A stretch of 64,000 nucleotides of DNA from Paracoccus liaowanqingii (GTDB lineage Bacteria; Pseudomonadota; Alphaproteobacteria; Rhodobacterales; Rhodobacteraceae). This document shows positions 1 to 7,897 of this stretch, piece after piece. The notes below the pieces were generated by a model. It ran no database searches. It was not told the DNA's origin and saw only the letters and a list, made by a program, of their open reading frames with translations. The DNA lies in the NCBI RefSeq assembly GCF_004683865.2, contig NZ_CP038439.1, positions 1,466,501-1,530,500 on the forward strand, written 5' to 3'. The translations under genes and the position numbers were made by a program. Position 1 is the first letter of the stretch, and each line of letters opens with the position of its first letter.

Positions 1-218
1 ATGCGATAGGCCTGGATGCGCGCCCGCGCCGCGATCACCGCGTCCGAGATCAGCCGCAGCTCGGGCGATCGCGACAGGCCGGGGAAATCGGGCGACATCT
101 CCAGCAGCTCGACCCCGTTGCCGATGGCCCCCAGGGGCGAGACGAGGTCGTGGCACAGCCGCGATCCCAGCAGGGCGGCCAGATCGCCCGGGGCGATGCG
201 CGTTGTGTCATGCGCCAT
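1..218 (-). CDS. chpT: Histidine phosphotransferase ChpT (5' part; cut by window edge)
   Basis: Only the first 72 codons lie in the window. The translation has the ChpT signature, a Ser-Arg-Leu-Cys-His-Asp stretch followed by Val-Ser-Pro-Leu-Gly-Ala-Ile-Gly-Asn-Gly, with His23 as the phosphoacceptor of the dimerisation helix. In Caulobacter, ChpT relays phosphate from CckA to CtrA and CpdR in the cytoplasm and so controls the cell cycle or, in Rhodobacterales, motility and gene transfer agents. ATG at 218 is the first in-frame start and lies 38 bases from the divergent DUF3553 gene. The family call rests on the N-terminal motif only, because the C-terminal ATPase-like domain is outside the window. 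Confidence 0.85.
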   Translation of the reverse strand, partial: MAHDTTRIAPGDLAALLGSRLCHDLVSPLGAIGNGVELLEMSPDFPGLSRSPELRLISDAVIAARARIQAYR

Positions 219-256
219 GAGGGGCTACCTTGAAGGGGACACAAGGAGGGACTGAG

Positions 257-436
257 GTGAACGAGATCCTGGAACCCGGCATGATCGTGCGCCATCCCGG
301 TGCGCCCGAATGGGGCGAGGGGCAGGTCCAGTCCCGCATCGGCGACCGCATCACGGTCACGTTTCCCGAGGTGGGCAAGCAGGTGATCGACGGCCGCCGC
401 GTGGCCTTGCAGATCCTGCGATTCAACAGCATGTGA
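257..436 (+). CDS. DUF3553 family small protein
   Basis: A 59-residue basic protein with a beta-rich core (Pro-Gly-Met-Ile-Val-Arg-His-Pro, then Trp-Gly-Glu-Gly-Gln-Val-Gln-Ser), as in DUF3553 proteins, which resemble the short beta-barrel modules attached to UvrD-type proteins. The GTG start at 257 is preferred over an upstream TTG at 230 because an AAGGAGG ribosome site at 243-249 is correctly spaced for it. It is divergent from chpT, an arrangement I recall from Rhodobacteraceae. The function is unknown; a nucleic-acid or protein-binding role is only a guess. Confidence 0.8.
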   Translation: MNEILEPGMIVRHPGAPEWGEGQVQSRIGDRITVTFPEVGKQVIDGRRVALQILRFNSM

Positions 437-460
437 ACTCCGCGTAACATTTGTTCCTTG

Positions 461-515
461 ATGCAACCTTGGGTTGCATGATGCAAGAGGTTCCGGGCAC
501 GGCATGTTGCAATGC
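461..515. promoter_or_regulatory. Perfect palindrome and TTGCA half-site cluster upstream of olsB
   Basis: ATGCAACC-TTG-GGTTGCAT at 461-479 is a perfect 8-base inverted repeat with a 3-base centre. A further TGCAA at 482-486 and TTGCAA near 507-512 extend the cluster towards the olsB start. No U-run follows, so it is more like a protein-binding site than a terminator for the DUF3553 gene. The binding protein is unknown. Confidence 0.5.
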
Positions 516-563
516 GGCCCCGGCTTTCCTAGACAGTGCGCAATCCTGACCGCTCGAGGCCCC

Positions 564-1349
564 GTGACCCGCGCCGACCCCGCCTTCTTCCAGATCCGCC
601 TGGCGACCGACCCGCAGGACCTGCGGGCCGCGCAGCGTCTGCGCTATCGGGTCTTCGTCGAGGAGTTGGGCGGCACCGGCCCGCTGGTCGATCATGACGC
701 CCGGCTGGAATGCGACGAGTTCGATCCGGTCGTCGATCACCTCTGCCTGATCGACACCCGCCGCGATCCGGCGGCGCTTGACCATGTGGTGGGCGTCTAT
801 CGCCTGCTGCGCAGCGACGTGGCGGCGCGCTTCGGGCGCTTCTACTGCGACGGCGAATACGATCTGTCGCCCCTGCGCGACAGCGGGCGGCCGCTGCTGG
901 AGCTGGGGCGGTCCTGCGTCGATGCCGATCACCGGGGCGGGGCGGCGATGTTCCTGATGTGGAACGCGCTGGCCGATTACGTGCTGGACCACGGCATCCA
1001 GATCCTGTTCGGGGTGGCCAGCTTTCACGGCACCGACGCCTCGCTGCTGGCGCCGTCTCTGTCCTGGCTGCACCATCACCATCTGGCGCCCGAGACGCTG
1101 CGCCCCCGCGCGCGCGACACGGGCTTCCAGACCATGGACCTGATCCCGCCCGAGCGGCTGGACCGGCGCGAGGCGATGGTGGCCATGCCCGCGCTGATCA
1201 AGGCCTATCTGCGCCTTGGCGGCCAGGTGGGCCTGGGCGCCTTCACCGACCGGGCCTTCAACACCACCGATGTCTTCCTGCTGATGGACACCGCCGCCAT
1301 GTCGGCCAAGCACAAGCAGTTCTACGAAAGCCGCTGGCAGCCGACATGA
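564..1349 (+). CDS. olsB: L-ornithine N-alpha-acyltransferase OlsB (GNAT/hemolysin-like fold)
   Basis: OlsB transfers a 3-hydroxyacyl group from acyl-ACP to the alpha-amino group of ornithine, the first step of ornithine-lipid synthesis. The protein has the family's N-terminal Arg-Leu-Arg-Tyr-Arg-Val-Phe-Val-Glu-Glu block and the Cys-Asp-Glu-Phe-Asp motif, and ends after about 261 residues from this start. GTG at 564 is chosen because the conserved domain begins just after it and GAGG lies upstream; in-frame ATGs at 474 and 504 would add unconserved residues and swallow the palindrome cluster. The PlsC-domain gene 24 bases downstream is the expected OlsA partner. Gene pairing makes OlsB much likelier than another GNAT acyltransferase. 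Confidence 0.85.
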   Translation: MTRADPAFFQIRLATDPQDLRAAQRLRYRVFVEELGGTGPLVDHDARLECDEFDPVVDHLCLIDTRRDPAALDHVVGVYRLLRSDVAARFGRFYCDGEYDLSPLRDSGRPLLELGRSCVDADHRGGAAMFLMWNALADYVLDHGIQILFGVASFHGTDASLLAPSLSWLHHHHLAPETLRPRARDTGFQTMDLIPPERLDRREAMVAMPALIKAYLRLGGQVGLGAFTDRAFNTTDVFLLMDTAAMSAKHKQFYESRWQPT

Positions 1350-1373
1350 GCCCCCGTCCATGAGCGTCCGCGC

Positions 1374-2207
1374 ATGAGCCCCACCTGGCGCGAGGGCGCG
1401 CCGCCGCCGCTGACCGGGCCGCGCGATGTGCGGGACTGGCTGCGGGTGATCCGGCGCGGCCTGCCTGCCGTGCTGGTCCTGCTGCTGGGCGTGCTGCTGA
1501 TCCTGCCGCTGCGCGGGGTCGAGCGGCTGGTTCACGGCCGCCGCCGCCCGTGGACCGGCCCGCATGTGCAGATCGTCTGCCGCCTCGTGCTGGCCTGCCT
1601 GGGGATCGGCTGGCGGCGCGAGGGGGTGCCCCTGCGCGGCCCCGGCGCGGTGGTGGCCAACCATTCCAGCTGGCTGGACATCCTGGTCCTGAACGCAGCG
1701 CTGCCGGTCTTCTTCGTCAGCAAGGCCGAGGTCGCCTCGTGGCCCGGCATCAACATCCTGACCCGCGTGACCGACACGCATTTCGTCACCCGCGACCCGA
1801 GACTGGCCCGCGTGCAGGCCGCCGAATTTGCCGCCCGCCTGCGCGCCGGCCACCGGCTGCTGTTCTTCCCCGAGGGAACCTCGACCGACGGCCGCCGCGT
1901 GCTGCCCTTCAAGCCGACGCTGTTCCAGGGCTTCCTGGACGCCGACCTGCCCCAGGGTCTGGCGATCCAGCCCGTCTCGGCGCTGTACGCGGCGCCCCCG
2001 GGCAAGGATGCCCGATTCTACGGTTGGTGGGCGGACATGGCCCTGGGCCCGCATCTGCTGACGGTTCTTGCGGCAAAGCGCCACGGAGGTGTGACCGTCC
2101 GGCTTCACCCCCCGATTCCCGTCTCAGGAAAAGACCGCAAGACCCTTTCGGCGGCGTGCTATTTGGCGATACGGTCGGACTTCGGCAGCCCGGCCCAAGA
2201 GGCCTGA
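1374..2207 (+). CDS. olsA: Lyso-ornithine lipid O-acyltransferase OlsA (PlsC family)
   Basis: A 277-residue membrane-bound acyltransferase that acylates the 3-hydroxy group of lyso-ornithine lipid. One transmembrane helix lies at about residues 30-50. The catalytic block is Asn-His-Ser-Ser-Trp-Leu-Asp (canonical NHx4D), followed by the glycerophosphate-binding-type Phe-Pro-Glu-Gly-Thr-Ser motif. It follows olsB closely, as in Rhodobacter and Sinorhizobium. On sequence alone it could be a general 1-acylglycerol-3-phosphate acyltransferase, and some OlsA proteins have both activities. A second PlsC-like gene at 57487-58398 has a different motif. Confidence 0.85.
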   Translation: MSPTWREGAPPPLTGPRDVRDWLRVIRRGLPAVLVLLLGVLLILPLRGVERLVHGRRRPWTGPHVQIVCRLVLACLGIGWRREGVPLRGPGAVVANHSSWLDILVLNAALPVFFVSKAEVASWPGINILTRVTDTHFVTRDPRLARVQAAEFAARLRAGHRLLFFPEGTSTDGRRVLPFKPTLFQGFLDADLPQGLAIQPVSALYAAPPGKDARFYGWWADMALGPHLLTVLAAKRHGGVTVRLHPPIPVSGKDRKTLSAACYLAIRSDFGSPAQEA

Positions 2208-2253
2208 GCTACACCTTCCAATTGCATGTCAAGATATTGCATATGGCTTGACG

Positions 2254-2269
2254 ACGCTATATCTGGTGT
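2254..2269 (+). promoter_or_regulatory. NrdR-box-like sequence upstream of nrdJ
   Basis: ACGCTATATCTGGTGT matches 13 of 16 positions of the NrdR consensus (ACAC-W-ATATAT-W-GTGT). It lies 34 bases before the nrdJ start codon. NrdR is the ATP/dATP-sensing repressor of ribonucleotide reductase genes and usually binds two boxes about 31 bases apart; I do not see a good second box at that spacing. Confidence 0.5.
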
Positions 2270-2302
2270 CCAACCCTAAATATACCGCTAAGGAATGTGC
2301 GC

Positions 2303-4567
2303 ATGAGTCGCTTTGCTGTCCCTATTGCCGAACAGATCTGGAACATGAAGTACCGGATGAAGGATGCCGAGGGGCAGCCGGTCGATGCCACGGTCGAGGA
2401 CAGCTGGCGCCGCGTCGCGCGCGATCTGGCCCGCGTGGAAAGCGACCCGGCCAAGTGGGAAGACAAGTTCTACACCGCGCTGGAGGACTTCAAGTACCTG
2501 CCCGCCGGTCGCATCCTGGCGGGCGCGGGCACGGGCCGGTCGGTCACGCTGTTCAACTGCTTCGTCATGGGCACCGTGCCCGACAGCATGGCGGGCATCT
2601 TCGACATGCTCAAGGAAGCGGCCCTGACCATGCAGCAGGGCGGCGGCATCGGGTACGACTTCTCGACGGTCCGCCCGCGCGGCGCGGCGGTCAAGGGCGT
2701 GGCGGCGGATGCCTCGGGCCCCTTGTCCTTCATGGATGTCTGGGACGCGATGTGCCGCACGATCATGTCGGCGGGCTCGCGCCGCGGCGCGATGATGGCC
2801 ACGATGCGCTGCGACCACCCCGATGTGGAACAGTTCATCGAGGCCAAGCAGGACAGCGCCCGCCTGCGCATGTTCAACCTGTCGGTGCTGATCACCGACG
2901 ACTTCATGGAAGCCGTGCGCGCCGATGGTCCGTGGGAGCTGAAGTTCGACGGCCGCGTCTACAGCACCGTGCAGGCGCTGGACCTGTGGAACAGGATCAT
3001 GAAGGCGACCTACGACTTCGCCGAGCCGGGCGTGATCTTCATCGACCGGATCAACAAGGCCAACAACCTGTCCTATGTCGAGACCATCGCCGCCACGAAC
3101 CCCTGCGGCGAGCAGCCTTTGCCGCCCTATGGCGCCTGCCTGCTGGGCTCGATCAACCTGGCGCGGCTGGTGACGGACCCCTTCACCGATGCGGCGCAGC
3201 TGGATCCCGAGGGGCTGAACGATCTGGTCCGCACCGCCGTGCGGATGATGGACAACGTGGTCGATGCGTCGAAATTCCCGCTGGAGGCGCAGGCCGAGGA
3301 GGCGCGCAACAAGCGCCGCATCGGTCTGGGCGTCACCGGGCTTGCCGACGCGCTGCTGATGCTGGGCCTGCGCTACGGCGCCGATGACGCGGTCGAGCAG
3401 ACCCGCGTCTGGATGAAGGCCATCGCGCGGGCCGCGTATCTGGCCTCGGTCGATCTGGCGAAGGAGAAGGGCGCCTTCCCGCTGTTCGACGCCGAGAAAT
3501 ACCTGGCCTCGGGCTTCATGTCCAAGATGGACGAGGACGTGCGCGACGCGATCCGCGAGCATGGCATCCGCAACGCGCTGCTGACCTCGATCGCGCCGAC
3601 CGGGACGATCAGCCTCTATGCGGGCAACGTGTCCTCGGGGATCGAGCCGGTCTTCGCCTATGCCTATACCCGCAAGGTCCTGCAGAAGGACGGCAGCCGG
3701 ACCGAGGAAGAGGTCGTCGATTACGCCGTCCAGATGTGGCGCGACCTCAAGGGCGACGCCGAACTGCCCGCCTATTTCGTGAACGCTCAGACCCTGGCGC
3801 CGCGCGACCACGTGGCCATGCAGGCGGCGGCGCAGGAATGGGTGGACAGCTCCATCTCCAAGACCATCAACTGCCCCGAGGATATCGGCTTCGAGGAGTT
3901 CAAGGACGTCTATCTGGCGGCATGGGATCTGGGCTGCAAGGGCTGCACCACCTATCGCCCGAACGCCGTCACCGGGTCGGTCCTGTCGGTCAGCGAGACG
4001 ACCGAGAAGGCCCCCGAGGCCGACAAGGGCGCCGACGTGGTCTATCTGACCGAGCCGCTGGACCGTCCGGCGGCGCTGGAAGGCGCGACCTACAAGCTGA
4101 AATGGCCGGGCAGCGAGCACGCCATCTACATCACCATCAACGACATCGTGCAGGGCAACCACCGCCGCCCGTTCGAAATCTTCATCAACTCGAAGAACAT
4201 GGAGCATTACGCCTGGACCGTCGCGCTGACGCGCATGGTCTCGGCCGTGTTCCGCCGCGGGGGCGACGTGTCCTTCGTGGTCGAGGAGCTGAAGGCCGTC
4301 TTCGATCCGCGCGGCGGCGCCTGGATGGCGGGACGCTACGTCCCCTCGATCCTTGCGGCGATCGGCGGCGTCATCGAGCGCCATCTGGTCGAGACGGGCT
4401 TCATGGCGGGCGAGGGGCTGGGCCTCAAGTCCGACCCCAAGGCCGAGGTCGTGGCGGTGGGCGAGGCCCCGCGCGGCCCCGCCTGCTCGGCCTGCGGGCA
4501 ATACGGGATGCGCATGGTCGAGGGCTGCATGACCTGCCCCAGCTGCGGCCATTCCAAATGCGGCTGA
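2303..4567 (+). CDS. nrdJ: Adenosylcobalamin-dependent (class II) ribonucleotide reductase NrdJ
   Basis: NrdJ reduces ribonucleotides to deoxyribonucleotides using adenosylcobalamin in place of the oxygen-dependent tyrosyl radical. The 754-residue protein carries the Gln-Gly-Gly-Gly-Ile-Gly-Tyr-Asp block near residue 115, the Asn-Pro-Cys-Gly-Glu-Gln active-site motif near 270, and a C-terminal cluster (Cys-Ser-Ala-Cys, Cys-Met-Thr-Cys, His-Ser-Lys-Cys) typical of the redox-active tail. It is the short form, not the roughly 1200-residue one. ATG 2303 is preferred to GTG 2297 because of AAGGAA at 2290-2295. It stands alone between olsA and a terminator. Cobalt-corrinoid genes at 21-23 kb fit its cofactor need. 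Confidence 0.95.
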   Translation: MSRFAVPIAEQIWNMKYRMKDAEGQPVDATVEDSWRRVARDLARVESDPAKWEDKFYTALEDFKYLPAGRILAGAGTGRSVTLFNCFVMGTVPDSMAGIFDMLKEAALTMQQGGGIGYDFSTVRPRGAAVKGVAADASGPLSFMDVWDAMCRTIMSAGSRRGAMMATMRCDHPDVEQFIEAKQDSARLRMFNLSVLITDDFMEAVRADGPWELKFDGRVYSTVQALDLWNRIMKATYDFAEPGVIFIDRINKANNLSYVETIAATNPCGEQPLPPYGACLLGSINLARLVTDPFTDAAQLDPEGLNDLVRTAVRMMDNVVDASKFPLEAQAEEARNKRRIGLGVTGLADALLMLGLRYGADDAVEQTRVWMKAIARAAYLASVDLAKEKGAFPLFDAEKYLASGFMSKMDEDVRDAIREHGIRNALLTSIAPTGTISLYAGNVSSGIEPVFAYAYTRKVLQKDGSRTEEEVVDYAVQMWRDLKGDAELPAYFVNAQTLAPRDHVAMQAAAQEWVDSSISKTINCPEDIGFEEFKDVYLAAWDLGCKGCTTYRPNAVTGSVLSVSETTEKAPEADKGADVVYLTEPLDRPAALEGATYKLKWPGSEHAIYITINDIVQGNHRRPFEIFINSKNMEHYAWTVALTRMVSAVFRRGGDVSFVVEELKAVFDPRGGAWMAGRYVPSILAAIGGVIERHLVETGFMAGEGLGLKSDPKAEVVAVGEAPRGPACSACGQYGMRMVEGCMTCPSCGHSKCG

Positions 4568-4598
4568 TCCGCTGATCAGACGAAGGACGCACGGGAAG

Positions 4599-4626
4599 GG
4601 GCGGGATCGCGGGATCCCGCCCTTTC
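4599..4626 (+). terminator. Rho-independent terminator of nrdJ
   Basis: A perfect 10-base stem, GGGCGGGATC/GATCCCGCCC, with a 4-base loop, followed by TTTCT, begins 32 bases after the nrdJ stop codon. Confidence 0.8.
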
Positions 4627-4687
4627 TGCATGGAATGCGGCGCAATGCCTCATTCCGGACAGGCCGCGCGATCTTCCACCCTAGACG

Positions 4688-4709
4688 CGAAACCAATCTT
4701 CGGGTTTCG
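4688..4709. promoter_or_regulatory. Inverted repeat in the promoter region of the Crp/Fnr-type gene
   Basis: CGAAACC-N8-GGTTTCG is a perfect 7-base inverted repeat about 50 bases before the regulator's start codon. A nested AACCA/TGGTT pair lies at 4691-4714. It could be an autoregulatory operator or an RNA hairpin; its sequence is not the classical Fnr or Crp box. Confidence 0.35.
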
Positions 4710-4759
4710 TGGTTAAGGCGTATCGTCGGTCTCAGTCCGACAGGTGGGAGGTCTTGGAC

Positions 4760-5569
4760 ATGCAGCCTCCGAGGACGGATCCCGGGCAGGGCAGGGACTG
4801 GCTGTCGGTGCTGATCGACACCCGGTCGTCGCTGATCGCCGGCATGACGCCCGAGGCCATGGCTGCCATGCTGGACCAGGCCCAGATCCTGTATCTGCGC
4901 CGCCCCCGGCAGGTGCTGCGCCAGGGCGAGGTCGCGCGGAAGGGCTATCTGATCCTGAAGGGGCGCATCGAGGTCAGCTATATCGACGTCGACGGCAACC
5001 GCGTGCTGGCCCATCTGGCCGGGCCCGGCGAGGCCTTGGGCGAGGTCGAGCAATTCTCGGGGCGGACCTGCGCGGCCACCTGCACGACCCTGCCGGACAC
5101 GACGGTGATGGTCTTCGACGCGGCCCTGATCCTGCGCCACCTGCCGGCGGCCCTGCTGCTGCGCAATCTGGCCGGGATCTTTCACGACCGCCTGATCCGC
5201 GACACGCGTCAGCGATCGGTCGCCATGTTCTATGCCGCCGAGGACCGGGTGCGCATCCATCTGCTGGCCATGACCTCGCCCGAGACGCCCGTCGTCCAGC
5301 TGAGCCAGACCGAGCTTGCGGGCTTTGCGGGCTGCTCGCGCCAGACGGTGAACAAGACGCTGTCGGCCCTGCGCGCCGAGGGCATCGTCCAGATGGGACG
5401 GGGCACCGTCCGGGTGCTGGACCGCGCCCGGCTGGAGGGGATCCGCCCCCGCCCGCCCGAGGGCCTGCCGGGCGAGGATCCGCGCCATGTGCCGCCCGAC
5501 GCGGACCGGGCCCCGCCCCCCGATCCGGGCCGGCCCGACGGGGCCGGAGAGGGCATGCCGAAAGCGTGA
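4760..5569 (+). CDS. Crp/Fnr-family transcriptional regulator with proline-rich tail
   Basis: A 269-residue cytoplasmic regulator. Residues about 25-140 form a cyclic-nucleotide-binding-type beta barrel. A C-terminal winged helix follows, with recognition helix Gly-Cys-Ser-Arg-Gln-Thr-Val-Asn-Lys near residue 195. It lacks the N-terminal cysteines of Fe-S Fnr, so oxygen sensing through a cluster is unlikely; the ligand cannot be read from the sequence. The last roughly 40 residues are Pro/Asp-rich and unlike the core family. ATG 4760 is chosen because GGGAGG at 4746-4751 precedes it; an in-frame GTG at 4709 lies inside the upstream inverted repeat. It precedes the membrane/ClpP-like pair by 80 bases, so it may control it, but this is inference. 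Confidence 0.85.
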   Translation: MQPPRTDPGQGRDWLSVLIDTRSSLIAGMTPEAMAAMLDQAQILYLRRPRQVLRQGEVARKGYLILKGRIEVSYIDVDGNRVLAHLAGPGEALGEVEQFSGRTCAATCTTLPDTTVMVFDAALILRHLPAALLLRNLAGIFHDRLIRDTRQRSVAMFYAAEDRVRIHLLAMTSPETPVVQLSQTELAGFAGCSRQTVNKTLSALRAEGIVQMGRGTVRVLDRARLEGIRPRPPEGLPGEDPRHVPPDADRAPPPDPGRPDGAGEGMPKA

Positions 5570-5650
5570 CCGCCGGTCCCGGCCCGGGGGGCTGAGATAT
5601 GCCCGCGTTTCGGCTTATCTGATGCCAGCATTTCAGCGACCGGAGACCGC

Positions 5651-6997
5651 ATGGCCAATCCCGCCCGACCCCAGCCCCCCTTGGCCGACGATCCTTCCGC
5701 CGCGGCATCCCCGGACCTGCGGTCCGGCCGATCCGGCGACCGCTATGCCCGAGAGCTGGAGCGGCACTTGGACTGGCTGGACAGCTTCACCTCGACCGCG
5801 CTCGGGGTGCTGTCGGCGGCCTCGGGGATCTACACCTATCTGGGCGTGCGCACGCTGCTGGACGATCCGGGGCTGTGGACGACCTTCGCGGCGCTGGCCT
5901 ATGCGATCGCCGTGTCGGTGGGCATCTTCGTCTTCTGGTCCTATCTGCTGCGGCTGCTGCCCGCGGTGCGCAGCGCGGCCTCGCGCATCGGGCTGATGCT
6001 GACCATGGCGCTCGGCTCGGTGGCGATCGTGGCCATGTCGTCCTGGCTGAACGCGGCGGCCCTGGCCGGAGGGGCGGCGGTCGAGACACATATGGCGACC
6101 ACCGTCCAGCACTACCAGACCTCGCTTGAGCGCGCGCATGCCAATGCGGTGGCGGGGCAGTCGCTGTCGCGCGACGTGGCCCGCGTGCGGCAAAGCTTCC
6201 AGGACCTGTCCGAGCAGGAGGCGGGCGGCACCCTGTCGGGCTTTTCCGGGCGCGGGGCGGTCTTCCGCGTCCTGACCCAGAAGAGCGCCGAGCTGCAGGC
6301 GCTGGAGGATCAGCTGGTCTCGACCCTGGCGCCGGTGGAGCAGACCTTCGCGCAGGGCAACACGATCCTGTCGCGGATGCGCGGCACCTCGGTCATGCCC
6401 GGGCCTCTGGAGGACCGCACGGTCAGCTTCTCCGAGGATGCGGTGGAACTGGCGGGCCTGATCACCCAGCTGCGCCAGCTGAACCCTGCGCCCCTGGTCG
6501 GGCGGGCCGCGCAGGATCTGGCCGATGCGGTGGTGCTGCCCGAGCTGGACGGCGCGACGGCCGCGACGCGGGCGGGGCAGTCCAGCACCATCGAGGCGGT
6601 GCTGACCCTGGTGGCGCAGCGCGCCCAGACCCTGACCACCGCCAGCGCCGAGGTGATGGCCCTGCCGCCTCCCGACGACGCGCTCTACACTCCGATGTCG
6701 GCGGCGGACGCGGTCATCGCCTATGCGGGCAATTTCGTGCCCGCTTGGGCAGGGGCGATCTCGATCGACCTGCTGCCGGCGGTGCTGGTCTTCATTATCA
6801 TGGTCGTGCAGGCCGCGATCCGGTCGGGCCGGGGCGAGGGGCACGGCGACGACCGCATGACGGTGGGCGAGCTGCGCGCGGCGCTGGCCGCCTCCGAGAT
6901 GCTGCGCCAGCACGAGGCGGTCTTTGCCCCGGCGCCCGGTCCGGTCGTGCCGGGTGGACCGCCCGCCCCGGGCGGGGACAGCGGGCGCGGGGTCTGA
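5651..6997 (+). CDS. Unknown four-helix membrane protein paired with ClpP-fold protein
   Basis: I do not recognise a named family. The 448-residue protein has predicted membrane segments at about 47-70, 76-102, 112-140 and 366-390. Between the third and fourth lies a roughly 220-residue soluble, helix-rich region, and the tail is Gly/Pro-rich. The start is supported by CGGAG at 5641-5645. Its stop is 2 bases before the ATG of the next gene, so the two are surely co-transcribed and probably work together. With an even number of helices both termini should share a compartment, with the large domain on the other side or in the same one depending on topology. A scaffold or sensor for the downstream protease-like protein is a guess. 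Confidence 0.75.
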   Translation: MANPARPQPPLADDPSAAASPDLRSGRSGDRYARELERHLDWLDSFTSTALGVLSAASGIYTYLGVRTLLDDPGLWTTFAALAYAIAVSVGIFVFWSYLLRLLPAVRSAASRIGLMLTMALGSVAIVAMSSWLNAAALAGGAAVETHMATTVQHYQTSLERAHANAVAGQSLSRDVARVRQSFQDLSEQEAGGTLSGFSGRGAVFRVLTQKSAELQALEDQLVSTLAPVEQTFAQGNTILSRMRGTSVMPGPLEDRTVSFSEDAVELAGLITQLRQLNPAPLVGRAAQDLADAVVLPELDGATAATRAGQSSTIEAVLTLVAQRAQTLTTASAEVMALPPPDDALYTPMSAADAVIAYAGNFVPAWAGAISIDLLPAVLVFIIMVVQAAIRSGRGEGHGDDRMTVGELRAALAASEMLRQHEAVFAPAPGPVVPGGPPAPGGDSGRGV

Positions 6998-6999
6998 GG

Positions 7000-7731
7000 A
7001 TGGGGCTGTTCTCCACGCCCGGCAAGGCGATCCGGGCGGTGCTGATCTCTCAGGTGGCGATGGCGCTGGCGATCGTCGGGCTGGACGTGATGGGCGCCCC
7101 GGGGCGCGAGGCGCCGGGCCTCTACGCGCCGCCCGCCGAGGGGCCGAACGTGCGCCCCTATCGCCCCGACCTGCGCGCCCCCGACCCCTCGCGCCCCGGC
7201 GCCCCCGCAATGCGCCCCATGCCCGAGGCGCTGGAATTCGACGAGACCGAGGGCGCCATCCGCATGAGCGGCCAGATCGCCCCCGGCGACGCCGACCGCT
7301 TCGCCGAATGGCTGGAGCGCACGCGCCCGGAAAGCCGCCGCGTGGCGCTGGACAGTTCCGGGGGCTCGGTGTCCGATTCGCTGGCGCTCGGGCGCACGAT
7401 CCGGGCGGCGGGCTATGCCACGGTGGTCGAGGACGGGGCGGTCTGCCTGTCGGCCTGCCCCTATGTCCTGGCCGGCGGCGTGGACCGGCAGGTGGCCGGG
7501 CAGGGCGTGGTGGGCGTGCACCAGCACTATTTCGGCCAGAGCACGATCCTGCCCGCCTTCATGGCGGTCAGCGACCTGCAGCGCGCCCAGGCCGGGGTGA
7601 TGGACTATCTGGTGCAGATGGGCGTGGACCTGCGCCTGATGACCTATGCCCTGCGCACCCCGCCGGCCGAGATCAACGTGTTGGATGCGGAACTGATGGC
7701 GGAACTGGGGCTGACGACGGGCGAGGGGTGA
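7000..7731 (+). CDS. Membrane-anchored or periplasmic ClpP-fold protein (COG3904-like)
   Basis: A 243-residue protein with an N-terminal hydrophobic segment (about 12-32), a proline-rich linker (33-78), and a ClpP/crotonase-type domain. The domain has Asp-Ser-Ser-Gly-Gly-Ser-Val-Ser near residue 118, Cys-Leu-Ser-Ala-Cys-Pro-Tyr with Ser151 in the position of the ClpP nucleophile, and Gly-Val-His-Gln-His at 172-176 supplying the likely His. Such proteins are annotated as periplasmic ClpP-like or 'COG3904' proteins, and no substrate is established to my knowledge. It overlaps nothing and starts 2 bases after the unknown membrane gene. A catalytic dyad or triad is plausible but unproven. Confidence 0.8.
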   Translation: MGLFSTPGKAIRAVLISQVAMALAIVGLDVMGAPGREAPGLYAPPAEGPNVRPYRPDLRAPDPSRPGAPAMRPMPEALEFDETEGAIRMSGQIAPGDADRFAEWLERTRPESRRVALDSSGGSVSDSLALGRTIRAAGYATVVEDGAVCLSACPYVLAGGVDRQVAGQGVVGVHQHYFGQSTILPAFMAVSDLQRAQAGVMDYLVQMGVDLRLMTYALRTPPAEINVLDAELMAELGLTTGEG

Positions 7732-7755
7732 GCGAGGCGCGCGTGGCCGGCGCAG

Positions 7756-7820
7756 GAGGGGGCGCTGCCCCCGTCGCGCGGGCGCGACTCCCCCGGGATA
7801 TTTGGGCCAAGATGAAAGGG
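7756..7820 (+). repeat. Modular intergenic repeat, copy A
   Basis: A GC-rich hairpin arm (GGGGG/CCCCC at 7758-7762 and 7768-7772) is followed by the core GGGATATTT at 7795-7803 and the right arm GCCAAGATGAA at 7806-7816. It lies between the ClpP-fold gene and tRNA-Leu. Further copies are at about 26.2 (two), 30.0, 48.5, 52.3 and 57.4 kb. Confidence 0.75.
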
Positions 7821-7897
7821 TGAGGGGGAGTTCTGGGATGTTCGGTCGACAGGCAGCTGCGCGGCATGGCGGGCCGGGGCTGCGAAGGATCGGATGA

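Noticed and set aside
437..563. PHO box before olsB
   Set aside because: No CTGTCAT-type direct repeat can be found in the gap.
2208..2302. B12 riboswitch before nrdJ
   Set aside because: The gap is only 95 bases and lacks a B12-box-like conserved element; cobalamin riboswitches need about 200 bases.
2288..5488. A 1066-residue leftward open frame opposite nrdJ and the regulator
   Set aside because: It has an Arg/Gly/Ala-rich shadow composition typical of antisense frames in GC-rich DNA, and nrdJ is clearly coding on the other strand.
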